A stretch of 64,000 nt of DNA, from NCBI RefSeq assembly GCF_016428855.1, contig NZ_JAELTN010000016.1, positions 23,763 through 87,762 on the forward strand, read 5' to 3'. The stretch comes from Pedobacter sp. ASV28 (lineage in GTDB: Bacteria > Bacteroidota > Bacteroidia > Sphingobacteriales > Sphingobacteriaceae). Positions within the stretch are counted from its first letter, which is position 1. Each line of letters starts with the position of its first letter. The notes beneath the pieces are model-generated. The model made no database searches. It saw only the letters and a list, made by a program, of their open reading frames with translations, and had not been told where the DNA came from. The translations under genes were made by a program, and so were the position numbers. Below, one piece after another: positions 17,867 to 26,916 of this stretch.

Positions 17867-18738
17867 AGAATCTTATCATCGCATTTTTAGCCTTTTTAGC
17901 GCTTGCATCATGCCATAATAACAGCAACCCACAAACTGCAAAAGATGCAGCAGATAGTACTGCCGTAGTAAATAATAGTTATGATCATTTATATGGTACC
18001 TGGGTAGGGTATTTTATGGCCGAGGAAGCTAAAGACGAAGTGTACAATCAAAACAAAATCACTTTAATCATTAAAAACATCAATGACCAAAAAGTTGTAG
18101 GACGTAGTGTGGTAGCGGGTAACGACAGGCCATTACAAGGCACACTTACCGACATTAACCATAAAATTAGTTTTGTACTGGATGAGCCAGGCACGGATAA
18201 ATACGATGGCCGTTTTGAATTTGAGCTTCGCAAGGATACTTTAGTTGGAACATGGAAATCGTACAAACAAGAGATCAACGTGACAAAAAGATCTTTCAAG
18301 TTATTGAAAAAAGCTTTTGTTTACAATGCAAACCTAATGTTGGATAAAGATGGCGAATACATTGACTGGGAATCCAGCAAGGTGAAAAAGGTGACCGATA
18401 CCATTGACGGAAAGGCTAAAATTTACATGAACGAATACTATAGAAGTGCTTCAAATGCAGTGTTTACGCTTAACTCCTCTGCTCAAGAGTTAAAAGAAAG
18501 TGATTTGAAAAACTTACGTAAGTTAGATCTCCAAATCTTAAGGAACACCATTTTTGCCCGTCATGGTTACACGTTTAAAAAGAAAACCTACCGTCAATTT
18601 TTCGATTTTGTAGATTGGTACATTCCGGTAAGCGATAATGTAGAATCTGAACTGACTGCCCTAGAAAAAAAGAACATCAAACTATTAGAGAGATTTGAAA
18701 AGTATGCAGAAGACAACTATGATCGCTTTGGTCGATAG
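17863..18738 (+). CDS. Lipoprotein with YARHG domain
   Basis: The lipobox LASC places Cys17 as the lipid-anchored residue. The middle region (LYGTWVGYF, NKITLIIKNI, VGRSVVAGND) looks like a lipocalin-type sheet. The C-terminus has the YARHG motif as RNTIFARHGYTFKKK followed by FFDFVDWYIP, a cell-envelope domain of unknown function often found on bacterial surface proteins. Export and anchoring in the envelope are well supported; the ligand is not known. Confidence 0.8.
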   Translation: MKNLIIAFLAFLALASCHNNSNPQTAKDAADSTAVVNNSYDHLYGTWVGYFMAEEAKDEVYNQNKITLIIKNINDQKVVGRSVVAGNDRPLQGTLTDINHKISFVLDEPGTDKYDGRFEFELRKDTLVGTWKSYKQEINVTKRSFKLLKKAFVYNANLMLDKDGEYIDWESSKVKKVTDTIDGKAKIYMNEYYRSASNAVFTLNSSAQELKESDLKNLRKLDLQILRNTIFARHGYTFKKKTYRQFFDFVDWYIPVSDNVESELTALEKKNIKLLERFEKYAEDNYDRFGR

Positions 18739-18789
18739 TTTTAGGTACGCTTGTTGATAGGGATATAAAACAATTAAATAAATACCCCG

Positions 18790-19194
18790 ATGAATAAGCA
18801 CAAGTTGAAACGGATGTTTAGTTCCTTTGTAACCAAAGCACAAAACCTAGCACACAACAAGGATCAAACCCAACTCAAGATCAGAGAGGCTTTTGATAAG
18901 GCAACGACAAATGAAGGTGCGCTTGCCGAAGTATGGCATAAGCTACAATTGCTGCTCGGCCTAGCGAAAGACTACGCCAATGGGAGTTACCTGGATGTAG
19001 ACAGAAAAACTATGGTATCTATTATAGCAGGCCTGCTCTATTTCATTTCTCCAATAGACCTCATTCCTGATTTTTTAGTAGGCATTGGTTTAATAGACGA
19101 TGCTTTTATCATTGGCTACATTTACAGCAAGGTTGCCAATGAATTGGTAAAATACGAAGCATGGAAAAACAAGAAAAAAGTTATTCATATTTAA
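18790..19194 (+). CDS. YkvA (DUF1232) small membrane protein
   Basis: This 134-residue protein carries the DUF1232 signature LLYFISPIDLIPDFLVGIGLIDDAFII in its hydrophobic C-terminal half, with an amphipathic N-terminal half. DUF1232 proteins are inner-membrane proteins without an assigned reaction. It stands alone, 51 bases after the YARHG lipoprotein and before the CBS gene with its own promoter. Confidence 0.82.
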   Translation: MNKHKLKRMFSSFVTKAQNLAHNKDQTQLKIREAFDKATTNEGALAEVWHKLQLLLGLAKDYANGSYLDVDRKTMVSIIAGLLYFISPIDLIPDFLVGIGLIDDAFIIGYIYSKVANELVKYEAWKNKKKVIHI

Positions 19195-19207
19195 CATGAA
19201 CGGTTTA

Positions 19208-19238
19208 TTGATTATTTGGATTTATTTTAGTAAATTTA
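19208..19238 (+). promoter_or_regulatory. Bacteroidota-type promoter of the CBS gene
   Basis: TTG at 19208-19210 is followed after 20 bases by TAAATTTA at 19231-19238, one mismatch from TAnnTTTG. Transcription would start near 19,245, about 16 bases before the ATG. Confidence 0.5.
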
Positions 19239-19260
19239 ATTAGCTAATATACAACCAGAT

Positions 19261-19689
19261 ATGAAGATCGTACAACAAGTCCTCAACACTAAACCTGTTC
19301 AAATTTATAGTGTAGACCGATCTACTTCGGTCTTAGGCGCATTAAAAATAATGAACGAAAAAAACATTAGCGCTTTGCTCATCATGGAAAATGGGCAATT
19401 GCTTGGTATTTTTACAGAACGGGATTATGCCCGTAAAATCATTTTGCAGGGAAAATCTTCAAAAGAAACACTCATTAGTGAAGCAATGACCGAAAATCCG
19501 ATTAGCGTAAGCCCGAACGACACTATAGAGCTTTGTATGGAGATCATGACCGATAAGCACATTAGACATTTGCCCGTTAAAGACGCTGCCCAAACCGTGG
19601 GGATGATCTCCATTGGAGATGTAGTTAAATCTATCATAGCCGATCAGAAGCAAACCATTTCACAGTTGGAGGACTACATAAAAGGTTAA
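19261..19689 (+). CDS. Two-CBS-domain protein
   Basis: Two CBS motifs fill this 142-residue cytoplasmic protein: STSVLGALKIMNEKNISALLIM with GIFTERDYARKI, and DTIELCMEIMTDKHIRHLPV with GMISIGDVVKSII. CBS pairs (Bateman modules) bind adenosine nucleotides such as AMP, ATP or SAM and sense energy status. It has no fused effector domain, so it probably regulates another protein. The gene is monocistronic. Confidence 0.9.
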   Translation: MKIVQQVLNTKPVQIYSVDRSTSVLGALKIMNEKNISALLIMENGQLLGIFTERDYARKIILQGKSSKETLISEAMTENPISVSPNDTIELCMEIMTDKHIRHLPVKDAAQTVGMISIGDVVKSIIADQKQTISQLEDYIKG

Positions 19690-19871
19690 AAATAACCGTT
19701 CTTTATTTGGTCACTTCTTTTTCGGCTTAATTTACAGTCTATTTAGGTGATAAATAGGCAAAGAGGATGCTCGAACTAGTAAAGCTAATACCCTAGATAT
19801 GCTCTTGGGTTTAGGACTAAAATGCCCCGACAGCAATTTTAATCATTTGACAAGCATCACTCTTTGCTTTA

Positions 19872-21905
19872 TTAATTTTTAGGGCTTGACGTGAGCCAGG
19901 CCAGATTAAATCGATAGTGTATTTTGCTGCTAATTAAATGTATCACATTGTCTGGTGTTTGTGTCGCTGCTAGGTAGCCCATGGGCTCTGCATTATTTTT
20001 GGTCATTTCAAAAAAGCCAGTCCAGCCACCACCATCCATATATCGGTCTTTGCCATCTGTAAGTAGTTTTTTTGTAGACCACGTTTTGCCTTCATCAAAA
20101 GATACCGCAGCAAACATACCGTAACCTTTATATTCATTTCCAGTAATATCTTTAAACATCATCCCTCTTCTTTGCTCATTTTTTTCCCTTGGATGATGTG
20201 TAAATGAAATCAGTAAAAGAGCGCCTTCATTTAATCGACGTAAGATGAGGCGTTGCCCCGAATATATAGGCAGAAATTCTGTTGGCGTGTAAGTCCAACT
20301 TTTGCCCATATCTTTAGAAATACTCATTGGCATACGTAAACCCATATTGTCTTTTGCCTCAAGATCATTATTTCTGCCCAAAGCCATTAAATTACCATTT
20401 TTTAACTGAACAACACCAGCATGTATCCCTGCAATCAACTCTCCATCTGTACCCTCTTTAAATGTTGGATTTTGAATAATTTTTGATGGCTTTTCCCAAG
20501 TTTTTCCATTATCCTTGCTGATGTGTATTGCGGTTCCGCCAGCTTGCCCAGGATGCGCATCTGCAGCTTGAATTAACCATCCTTCTTTAGTTTTAAACAT
20601 CCCAGCAATTACTTGATTCTGCATCTCATGATCTGCATTAATAAATTTTGGTTCAGACCAAGTAGCGCCATTATCTGTACTTATTCTGTTAATCATCGCT
20701 AAATTTTTCCATCCCCCTGCTACTTCCACGCCATTGGTATGGATGATTGTACCTTTACCATCATGAAAAAGAGATGAACCTGTTAAATTTCTATCAGGAA
20801 TTCTTAAAAATTCTGAAGGTTCATCCCATTCATTTTTACCTGCTCTTAACCTACTGGCTAAGATGGTCATCTCACGTCCAGATTCATCATCGGTTGAAAA
20901 CCAAATAGCCAATAAATCGCCATTGGTGCACCAAGTAATTGCCGGACAGTGATTATGCAAATAAAATGGTGTCTTGTTGGTAGGAGAAGGTTCCCTTATA
21001 TAATAGATGGGTTCCATAAACAATGGTTCTTTTGAAGACTGCGACCATTCAAAAGTATGTTGAGCAACATTTATGACATAAGCCGAAGGACCAGCATTCG
21101 GTAATGCAGCGGTAGTTGGCATTTCGCCTTCAACTATTCTAAAGCCTACCACCCAGTTTTTATCTTCAGGGATCATTGCCAGCCTGTTGGCTGAACGAAG
21201 AAATTCTGGAGGTGTGTTATGACTACCACCTCTGGTTACTCTGTAATTTCCCGAAACAGCACCAACAGGGTCTCTTTGTTCTTTAGCTTGATAAGGGCCG
21301 TACCAATCTGCACACCACTCTTCTACATTACCATGCATATCGTACAAACCCCAAGTATTGGGCTCAAATTGAGCTACCTGTAAAGAAACAGGCTTAGGAT
21401 CACGGTTAAACTCTTGTACTTTATAGAGTTCTTTGGGCATTTTACCAGCCATAGAAAATCCTGATAATGTACCCGCTCTACATGCATATTCCCACTCAGC
21501 TTCCATTGGCAAGCGATAGTTTTTTCCTTCTTTCTTAGATAGCCATTTACAAAAAGCCAAGGCATCTTCATAGCTAACAAAAATCACCGCCTCATCATCT
21601 GCTTTAGACAATCCTTTCTTGCCTCTATATGATTTATGTTGTGGATCAAATTGTTCGTATTGCGCATTGGTTACTTCTGTCGCCGAAATTTTAAATGGCT
21701 TGGTAATTTGTACCACATGCGCAGGTGCCTCATCAAAATTCTTTCCACGGCCATCAGAGCCCATATAAAATCTACCAGATGGAATATTAACCATCTCCAT
21801 GCGCAGACTATTGGTCGATTTTTGTAGCGGTTGATTTTGTGCTACGACAATTCCCAAATTTGCAATAAGTACCAGTACGACACTACAGCATATCTTTCTC
21901 ATCAT
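19872..21905 (-). CDS. Secreted fusion of FGE-sulfatase-like domain and BNR sialidase-like domain
   Basis: After a signal peptide (to about residue 22) comes a SUMF1/formylglycine-generating-enzyme-like domain, roughly residues 33-262: MVNIPSGRFYMGSDG, YRLPMEAEWEYACRAG, GNVEEWCADWYGP, VTRGGSHNTPPEFLRSANR and VGFRIVEG. The second part, roughly 310-670, is a beta-propeller with four Asp boxes (STDNGATW, SKDNGKTW, SKDMGKSW, SFDEGKTW). A true FGE needs an active-site Cys pair near the C-terminal end of that domain; none is seen there, so this is probably a carbohydrate- or protein-binding FGE-fold. Last gene of the SusCD locus. Hydrolase activity is uncertain. Confidence 0.78.
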   Translation of the reverse strand: MMRKICCSVVLVLIANLGIVVAQNQPLQKSTNSLRMEMVNIPSGRFYMGSDGRGKNFDEAPAHVVQITKPFKISATEVTNAQYEQFDPQHKSYRGKKGLSKADDEAVIFVSYEDALAFCKWLSKKEGKNYRLPMEAEWEYACRAGTLSGFSMAGKMPKELYKVQEFNRDPKPVSLQVAQFEPNTWGLYDMHGNVEEWCADWYGPYQAKEQRDPVGAVSGNYRVTRGGSHNTPPEFLRSANRLAMIPEDKNWVVGFRIVEGEMPTTAALPNAGPSAYVINVAQHTFEWSQSSKEPLFMEPIYYIREPSPTNKTPFYLHNHCPAITWCTNGDLLAIWFSTDDESGREMTILASRLRAGKNEWDEPSEFLRIPDRNLTGSSLFHDGKGTIIHTNGVEVAGGWKNLAMINRISTDNGATWSEPKFINADHEMQNQVIAGMFKTKEGWLIQAADAHPGQAGGTAIHISKDNGKTWEKPSKIIQNPTFKEGTDGELIAGIHAGVVQLKNGNLMALGRNNDLEAKDNMGLRMPMSISKDMGKSWTYTPTEFLPIYSGQRLILRRLNEGALLLISFTHHPREKNEQRRGMMFKDITGNEYKGYGMFAAVSFDEGKTWSTKKLLTDGKDRYMDGGGWTGFFEMTKNNAEPMGYLAATQTPDNVIHLISSKIHYRFNLAWLTSSPKN

Positions 21906-21910
21906 AACTT

Positions 21911-22801
21911 CTATTTTATTTTTTGAAACAAAACTGGGTTATCTGAAATTACACCATCTACGCCTAAATCTTTTAACTTCTGGATTTCTTCTGCGGTGTT
22001 CACAGTCCAAGGCAAAATTTTAATCTTTTTCGCATGGCAATATGAAATCATTTCGGGTGTAACCGTACTAAACTCAGGGCTATATGCGGCAGGTGTAAAT
22101 CCCAGTCTTTGCAACATCTGTTTTGCATCTTTTGCATTTTTCCCAGTAAGTAACGACAATTTAATTTCAGGATATTTTTGATGCAAAACTTGCAGCGGAC
22201 GCATATCGAAAGACTGAATTACCGTACGTGAGATCACTCCTTTTTCTTTTAAAATACTTACTACCAAATCTACAAATTCATCTGGTAAAGGATGTTCTTT
22301 TCCATCTCCGGCCTTTCTAGATTTGATTTCCATATTATAATAAATCAGGCGGTTTTGTTGCTTGGCAATTTTCTCTGTTTCATCTAATAAAGCCGTTAAT
22401 AAAGGTTTAACAGCAGCAAACTTTTTTTGATCTACAAATTCTGGATGTGGCTTAAGGCCCACGTCGTATTTACTAATGCTATCGTAGTCCATCTGATAAA
22501 GCAAATGTTGTCTTGCATTTTCGGGTGTTAAATATTCTCCCTGCGGCGTGGTCGTAATATTTGGATGGAAATAAACATCATGAGAAACCACTACTTTTTT
22601 GTCTTTGCTGATGCACAAATCCATTTCTAGCGTATTTACATTTTTAAGCCCCAATGTATATTTCATTGCCGCTATGGTATTCTCCGGAACCAATGCCCTA
22701 CCTCCTCTATGCGCTTCAAAACCAAACTTATCTGCTAATAATTGTCCATAGCTGAGCATACCATACCCAACCATCAACATCATCAAAATTATTTTTTTCA
22801 T
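21911..22801 (-). CDS. Secreted glycerophosphodiester phosphodiesterase (intact active site)
   Basis: This 296-residue GDPD-fold enzyme has a signal peptide (to about residue 19). All catalytic motifs are present: HRGGRALVPENT, the metal pair in LEMDLCIS, the second His in VVVSHDVYF, the MEIKS Glu-Lys segment and PWTVNTAEEIQ. It should hydrolyse glycerophosphodiesters to an alcohol and glycerol phosphate in the periplasm. It sits 9 bases after the sialidase-like gene and 5 bases before the FGE fusion gene, so it is within the locus operon. It may release phosphate or glycerol from glycerophospho-decorated substrates (inference). Confidence 0.88.
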   Translation of the reverse strand: MKKIILMMLMVGYGMLSYGQLLADKFGFEAHRGGRALVPENTIAAMKYTLGLKNVNTLEMDLCISKDKKVVVSHDVYFHPNITTTPQGEYLTPENARQHLLYQMDYDSISKYDVGLKPHPEFVDQKKFAAVKPLLTALLDETEKIAKQQNRLIYYNMEIKSRKAGDGKEHPLPDEFVDLVVSILKEKGVISRTVIQSFDMRPLQVLHQKYPEIKLSLLTGKNAKDAKQMLQRLGFTPAAYSPEFSTVTPEMISYCHAKKIKILPWTVNTAEEIQKLKDLGVDGVISDNPVLFQKIK

Positions 22802-22809
22802 GTTTATTA

Positions 22810-24456
22810 TTATTTAATCAGTTCGCCATTAATTACCAAGGCAGGTGTTAGCTCGTTGCTTTTGCCTATTCTAAAACCGTTATCTGTAGTAGCACTACTT
22901 CCTCCCCAAGCGTATAAACGAAATATCACTTTTGTGGATGCCTGCAGTTTTTGCAGATCAGCAATATTCCATAATTCTATCTGCGGTTGTTGTAAACCGT
23001 TATTGTCTGTAAAACCGTTGTCTACTATAATGGGCTGTCCAATAGTTTTAAAATTGGAACCACCATCTATACTATATTTCCAGATGTAATGTTTAGGTGC
23101 TTCTGCCTGCACTCTAAGTACAGCTCCAATAGAAGACAAAGCGAGCTTGTTTTTCGTTTTAAAACTTACCTGGTAATAGGCTTCGCCCTTTTCTGCGGCG
23201 GTTAAATCTCTATGCACAGGAAAAGCAGCAGCAAATGAAACCGAAGCTTTTTGAGCCGTAATACCACTTCCTCTTGTTAAAATGGCATCGTCCACTTGTG
23301 GAATACTAAAAGTAGCTCGGCTATTTTGTTCGTCACCTATTATCCCATTAGTTTCGAAATTCCAAGATAGAATAGGCTTACCCTTTAATTTAGACGGATC
23401 TATAACTACATGTCGGATATTTTTACGTCGCCATGAATAGGTAATATGTACCAAGCCATCCTTAGTTTGTATTACTGCCGGATAACTGTAACCTCCTAAA
23501 TTATCATTCTCGATTACCAGCAGCGGATACCAGTTTTTCCCATCTTCTGAAATAGCGATATTTAAAGGACTGCGATTAATCTCACTATGGTTGTATACCA
23601 ATAGTTGCCTACCATCTTTTAAGGTAACTGCATCGGTACCAGAATTAGGATTTGGCACATTTAGCAAGGAGAAATTATCCCATGTTTTACCATCATCTTC
23701 AGACCAAATACTAAATATCCGTTTATCTTTCATGGTACGGCCTACAGCTTGCAATTTATTATTTCCATAAAAAAGTATACTAGGCTGTATAACCGGTATA
23801 GCTCTATCGGTTACAGGTGCTGTTCTTGTCCAGGTCTTGCCCAAATCATCACTTCTTTCAAAATGTAAACGAGAATTAATACTAGATGGAGAAAGAATGC
23901 CATTACTGCCAATTGTAACTGCTTTATTTTTAATTGGACCATATATTCCCTCTGGTAGTCGTTCTGGTTTACTCCAAGTTTTTCCTCCGTCTAACGACCG
24001 CATTAACATGCCCCACCATTCTGGTGTAGTGGGACCTACTTTATAAAATAACATGAGCTCGCCTCCATTAGGTACTTGATATAGGACCGGATTCCAGCAA
24101 GGATAACGGACTGCTGATCCATCAGCAAGTTTGGTAATTCCTGTAATGACTTCAATGGGATTTGTCCAGCCGTTTTTTTCTTGCCTAGCTAACCAAATTC
24201 CTACATCTGGATTCTTCTCTTTTGTACCACCAAACCAAGCTGCAACTAAACCTGTTGGGGTTTCTTCGATTGTAGAAGCATGCAGCTCTGGCGTAGGCGG
24301 ATGGATGCAAATGTCTTCTATCTTAACAATAGCTGACTGCAATAATAACTGATTGCTGGGTTTTTCTACGTCGGTTTCGAGGTTTGGTCGTGCTTTACAG
24401 GCTGTAAATATCCAGAAACAAGCTACGCCGAGCATTGATATTTTTATACTGTCCAT
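22810..24456 (-). CDS. BNR sialidase-like lipoprotein with C-terminal beta module
   Basis: The lipobox FTAC fixes Cys20 as the membrane anchor. Residues about 40-350 form a BNR_2-type beta-propeller, with HASTIEETPTGLVAAWFGG and Asp boxes SLDGGKTW, SDDLGKTW, SEDDGKTW and SEDGKNW. No classical FRIP motif is seen near the N-terminus, so sialidase chemistry is not proven; other glycoside hydrolase or lyase activities are known for this fold. Residues about 360-548 are one copy of the module repeated in the next three genes (signature FRLYAWGGSSATTDNGFRIG). Confidence 0.78.
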   Translation of the reverse strand: MDSIKISMLGVACFWIFTACKARPNLETDVEKPSNQLLLQSAIVKIEDICIHPPTPELHASTIEETPTGLVAAWFGGTKEKNPDVGIWLARQEKNGWTNPIEVITGITKLADGSAVRYPCWNPVLYQVPNGGELMLFYKVGPTTPEWWGMLMRSLDGGKTWSKPERLPEGIYGPIKNKAVTIGSNGILSPSSINSRLHFERSDDLGKTWTRTAPVTDRAIPVIQPSILFYGNNKLQAVGRTMKDKRIFSIWSEDDGKTWDNFSLLNVPNPNSGTDAVTLKDGRQLLVYNHSEINRSPLNIAISEDGKNWYPLLVIENDNLGGYSYPAVIQTKDGLVHITYSWRRKNIRHVVIDPSKLKGKPILSWNFETNGIIGDEQNSRATFSIPQVDDAILTRGSGITAQKASVSFAAAFPVHRDLTAAEKGEAYYQVSFKTKNKLALSSIGAVLRVQAEAPKHYIWKYSIDGGSNFKTIGQPIIVDNGFTDNNGLQQPQIELWNIADLQKLQASTKVIFRLYAWGGSSATTDNGFRIGKSNELTPALVINGELIK

Positions 24457-24459
24457 AGA

Positions 24460-26187
24460 CTAGTTTTTGAAAAATTTGGTATTGATTACTTGTTTATCGA
24501 TAGTTAAGGATGCTACAAATATCCCACTACCTTTTACGTTTATCTGAAATTGGTTATCACCTTTACCAAGCTTTTGTGTTGCTTCGTAAATTTTCTTTCC
24601 AGTAATATCTACGATCTTTAAATTACCAACACCTTCCTTAAGTACAAACACAGTAAAGTTTGTTTGGTTATTTCCCGTACTACTAAAGATCTTCATGCTA
24701 GATTTATCGAGACTAGCATTTACATGGATAATCTCACTTAGCGTGTTTTTCCCATCAATATCTACCTGTTTAAGTTGATAATAGTTGTCTCCAACCAACG
24801 GCCTCAAATCTGTGAAGCTATAGTTTTGTTTAACGGCGGAGTTGCCTTTACCTTGCACCTTACCTATTAATTTTGGGTTCTTTCCATCTTCCGATCTAAT
24901 CAATTCGAAATAAGCATTATTCTGCTCCGAACTTGTTGCCCAATTTAGGTTTATTCTATCTCCAGCTAGTTTTCCAACAAAGTTTAACAACGTAATAGGC
25001 AAAGTATTTTCTTGTTCTACAATACCAGAAATGGCTAAGGCATCTTGTGTTACACTTAAACTTTTGCCTATACGAAAGCCATTGTTACTGGTAGCACTTG
25101 TACCACCCCAAGCATATAGCCTAAAAATTACTGGGACCGTTAATTGCTGTAAATCTGTAATGCCCGATAAATCTAACGTAGGTTCTTGTATGCCATTATT
25201 TTGATTAAAATTTGTAATCCAAGTTACTGCTGTACCGACATCGTTAAAAGTAGCTCCTCCGTCCTTACTATACCTCCAAATATAAGTTGGCGGGGCACTG
25301 GTTTGAATTCTGAGAATAACATTAAGCGTAGTAAGGCTTACTACTGCATTACCTTTAGGTTTTAATGTAAATTCGTAATAAGAGGCTGCTGCAATTGCAG
25401 CATCTTTATCTATATTGATAGGAAACGTACTGGCATAAGATCCTCCAGCAATACCGCCAGCTATTCCTGTTCCTCTTGTTAGTTCAGAAACGTCTATGCT
25501 TGCATGATTTGTTGTTGAAGTAGCTTTCACTTCGTCTCCTACTGCTCCAAATAAATTCCAAGAAAGTATTGGCTTTACAACACCGCCAATTGCCAACGCA
25601 TTTGAGGTATTGGTTAAGCTCTTCCCTATTCTGAAACCATTATTACTGGTGGTACTCGTGCCTCCCCAAGCATACAATCTAAAAATAATGGGCGTACTAA
25701 AATTTTGAAGGTCTGCGACGCCAGACAAATCTAAAGTTGGCTCCTGAATTCCGTTATTCTGACTAAAGTTAGTGGTCCAAGTTCGGGCACTGCCAATATC
25801 ATTAAAAGTATTTCCTCCATCCTTACTATATCTCCAGATATAAGTTGGAGGGGCATTTGTTTGAATTCTCAAGACAACATCCAATGTGGTGAGGCTTAAG
25901 GTCGTACTTGCTTTAGGTGTTAGCGTAAATTCATAATAAGAGGCCGCTGCAATTACGGCGTCTTTATCCGCATTAATAGGAAAGGTACCTGCAAAAGATT
26001 GTCCGGCTGTTGCCGCTGTAATACCTGCCCCTCTTTTTAAAGTAGCAACCGCTATATTGGGATGGTTTGTAGTTGAATTTACAGTAGTCTCATTGCCCAA
26101 TTTATCAAATAAATTCCAAGCTAAAACTTGTGCTTTTGTTTGTATAGCTATAATTAGTGTTAGAGCTAAAATGAATATTTTTTTCAT
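24460..26187 (-). CDS. Secreted two-module protein with T9SS type A sorting domain
   Basis: A signal peptide (to about residue 19) precedes two near-identical copies of a ~188-residue module (about 20-208 and 209-396), each with LAWNLF or LSWNLF, ITRGxGI-like, TYIWRYSKDGG and FRLYAWGGTS...NNGFRIGKSL. A FN3-like region follows (LLNFVGKLAGDRINLNWATSSEQNNAYFEL), and then the C-terminal signal (KIFSSTGNN...GIFVASLTIDKQVINTKFFKN) typical of type IX secretion. It is probably exported across the outer membrane and kept on the surface. Binding rather than catalysis is inferred, as no catalytic motif is visible. Confidence 0.72.
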   Translation of the reverse strand: MKKIFILALTLIIAIQTKAQVLAWNLFDKLGNETTVNSTTNHPNIAVATLKRGAGITAATAGQSFAGTFPINADKDAVIAAASYYEFTLTPKASTTLSLTTLDVVLRIQTNAPPTYIWRYSKDGGNTFNDIGSARTWTTNFSQNNGIQEPTLDLSGVADLQNFSTPIIFRLYAWGGTSTTSNNGFRIGKSLTNTSNALAIGGVVKPILSWNLFGAVGDEVKATSTTNHASIDVSELTRGTGIAGGIAGGSYASTFPINIDKDAAIAAASYYEFTLKPKGNAVVSLTTLNVILRIQTSAPPTYIWRYSKDGGATFNDVGTAVTWITNFNQNNGIQEPTLDLSGITDLQQLTVPVIFRLYAWGGTSATSNNGFRIGKSLSVTQDALAISGIVEQENTLPITLLNFVGKLAGDRINLNWATSSEQNNAYFELIRSEDGKNPKLIGKVQGKGNSAVKQNYSFTDLRPLVGDNYYQLKQVDIDGKNTLSEIIHVNASLDKSSMKIFSSTGNNQTNFTVFVLKEGVGNLKIVDITGKKIYEATQKLGKGDNQFQINVKGSGIFVASLTIDKQVINTKFFKN

Positions 26188-26209
26188 GTGAGTTAATTAT
26201 AATGGCGAT

Positions 26210-26833
26210 TTATTTTTGCTTAATGACTTTGCCTGATATGGACAAAGCATTGGTAGAGGCGTTACTTTTTCCTATTCTAAAACCATTTTCTCTAGAGCCT
26301 TCTGTACCTCCCCAAGCGTACAAACGAAAAACAATAGTTTGAGAGGAAGCAATGTTTTTCAATTCTTCGTAAGAGGAAAGATCTAAAGTGGCTTGAGGTA
26401 ATCCGTTATTAACTGTTGCTTTAATTTTAACATCGTCTTTGCCCAGTTTGGCAAACTTAATCCCATCTGTACTATACATCCATCGATATACTTTTGGTGC
26501 ATTTGGCTGCACTCTCAACACCACGTCTAAAGCTTCTATAGAAAACTGATAACCTTCTTTAGCTCTTACCGTAAATTGATAATATGCTCCTGCTTTTACG
26601 GCTTCTTCTTTGGTAAGATTTACAGGAAATGCAGACGCAAAAGATAAAGTGGCTTTTTCTGCACCTATTCCTGGTCCTCGGGAAAGAATGGAGATTTCAA
26701 GATTAGGATCTGTGTAAGTTGATAAGCTGGTACGTTCGTTACCTTTTACTTCTGCTCCAAAATTCCATGCAAGAATTTGAGCTTTAGCATTAAAACTGAG
26801 TACGAACACCATTATAAAAAGTAATTTTTTCAT
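26210..26833 (-). CDS. Secreted single-module protein
   Basis: After a signal peptide (FNAKA, about residue 18) the whole 207-residue protein is one copy of the beta-rich module: ILAWNFGAEVKG, ISILSRGPGIGAEKA, YYQFTVRAKEGYQF, VYRWMYSTDG and FRLYAWGGTEGSRENGFRIG. It lacks a sorting domain or lipobox, so it should remain periplasmic or be released. It lies between a T9SS protein with two modules and a DUF5689 lipoprotein with one. Confidence 0.62.
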   Translation of the reverse strand: MKKLLFIMVFVLSFNAKAQILAWNFGAEVKGNERTSLSTYTDPNLEISILSRGPGIGAEKATLSFASAFPVNLTKEEAVKAGAYYQFTVRAKEGYQFSIEALDVVLRVQPNAPKVYRWMYSTDGIKFAKLGKDDVKIKATVNNGLPQATLDLSSYEELKNIASSQTIVFRLYAWGGTEGSRENGFRIGKSNASTNALSISGKVIKQK

Positions 26834-26916
26834 GTATTTTTTGATTTTTTATTAAAAGAAATCCCATTCATTCACGATGCATGAATGGGATTATTGGTTA
26901 TTTAGTGAATAAATTG

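Noticed and set aside
21911..22801. GDPD as a second inactive copy
   Set aside because: HR, the metal pair and the second His are all present, so it should be active.
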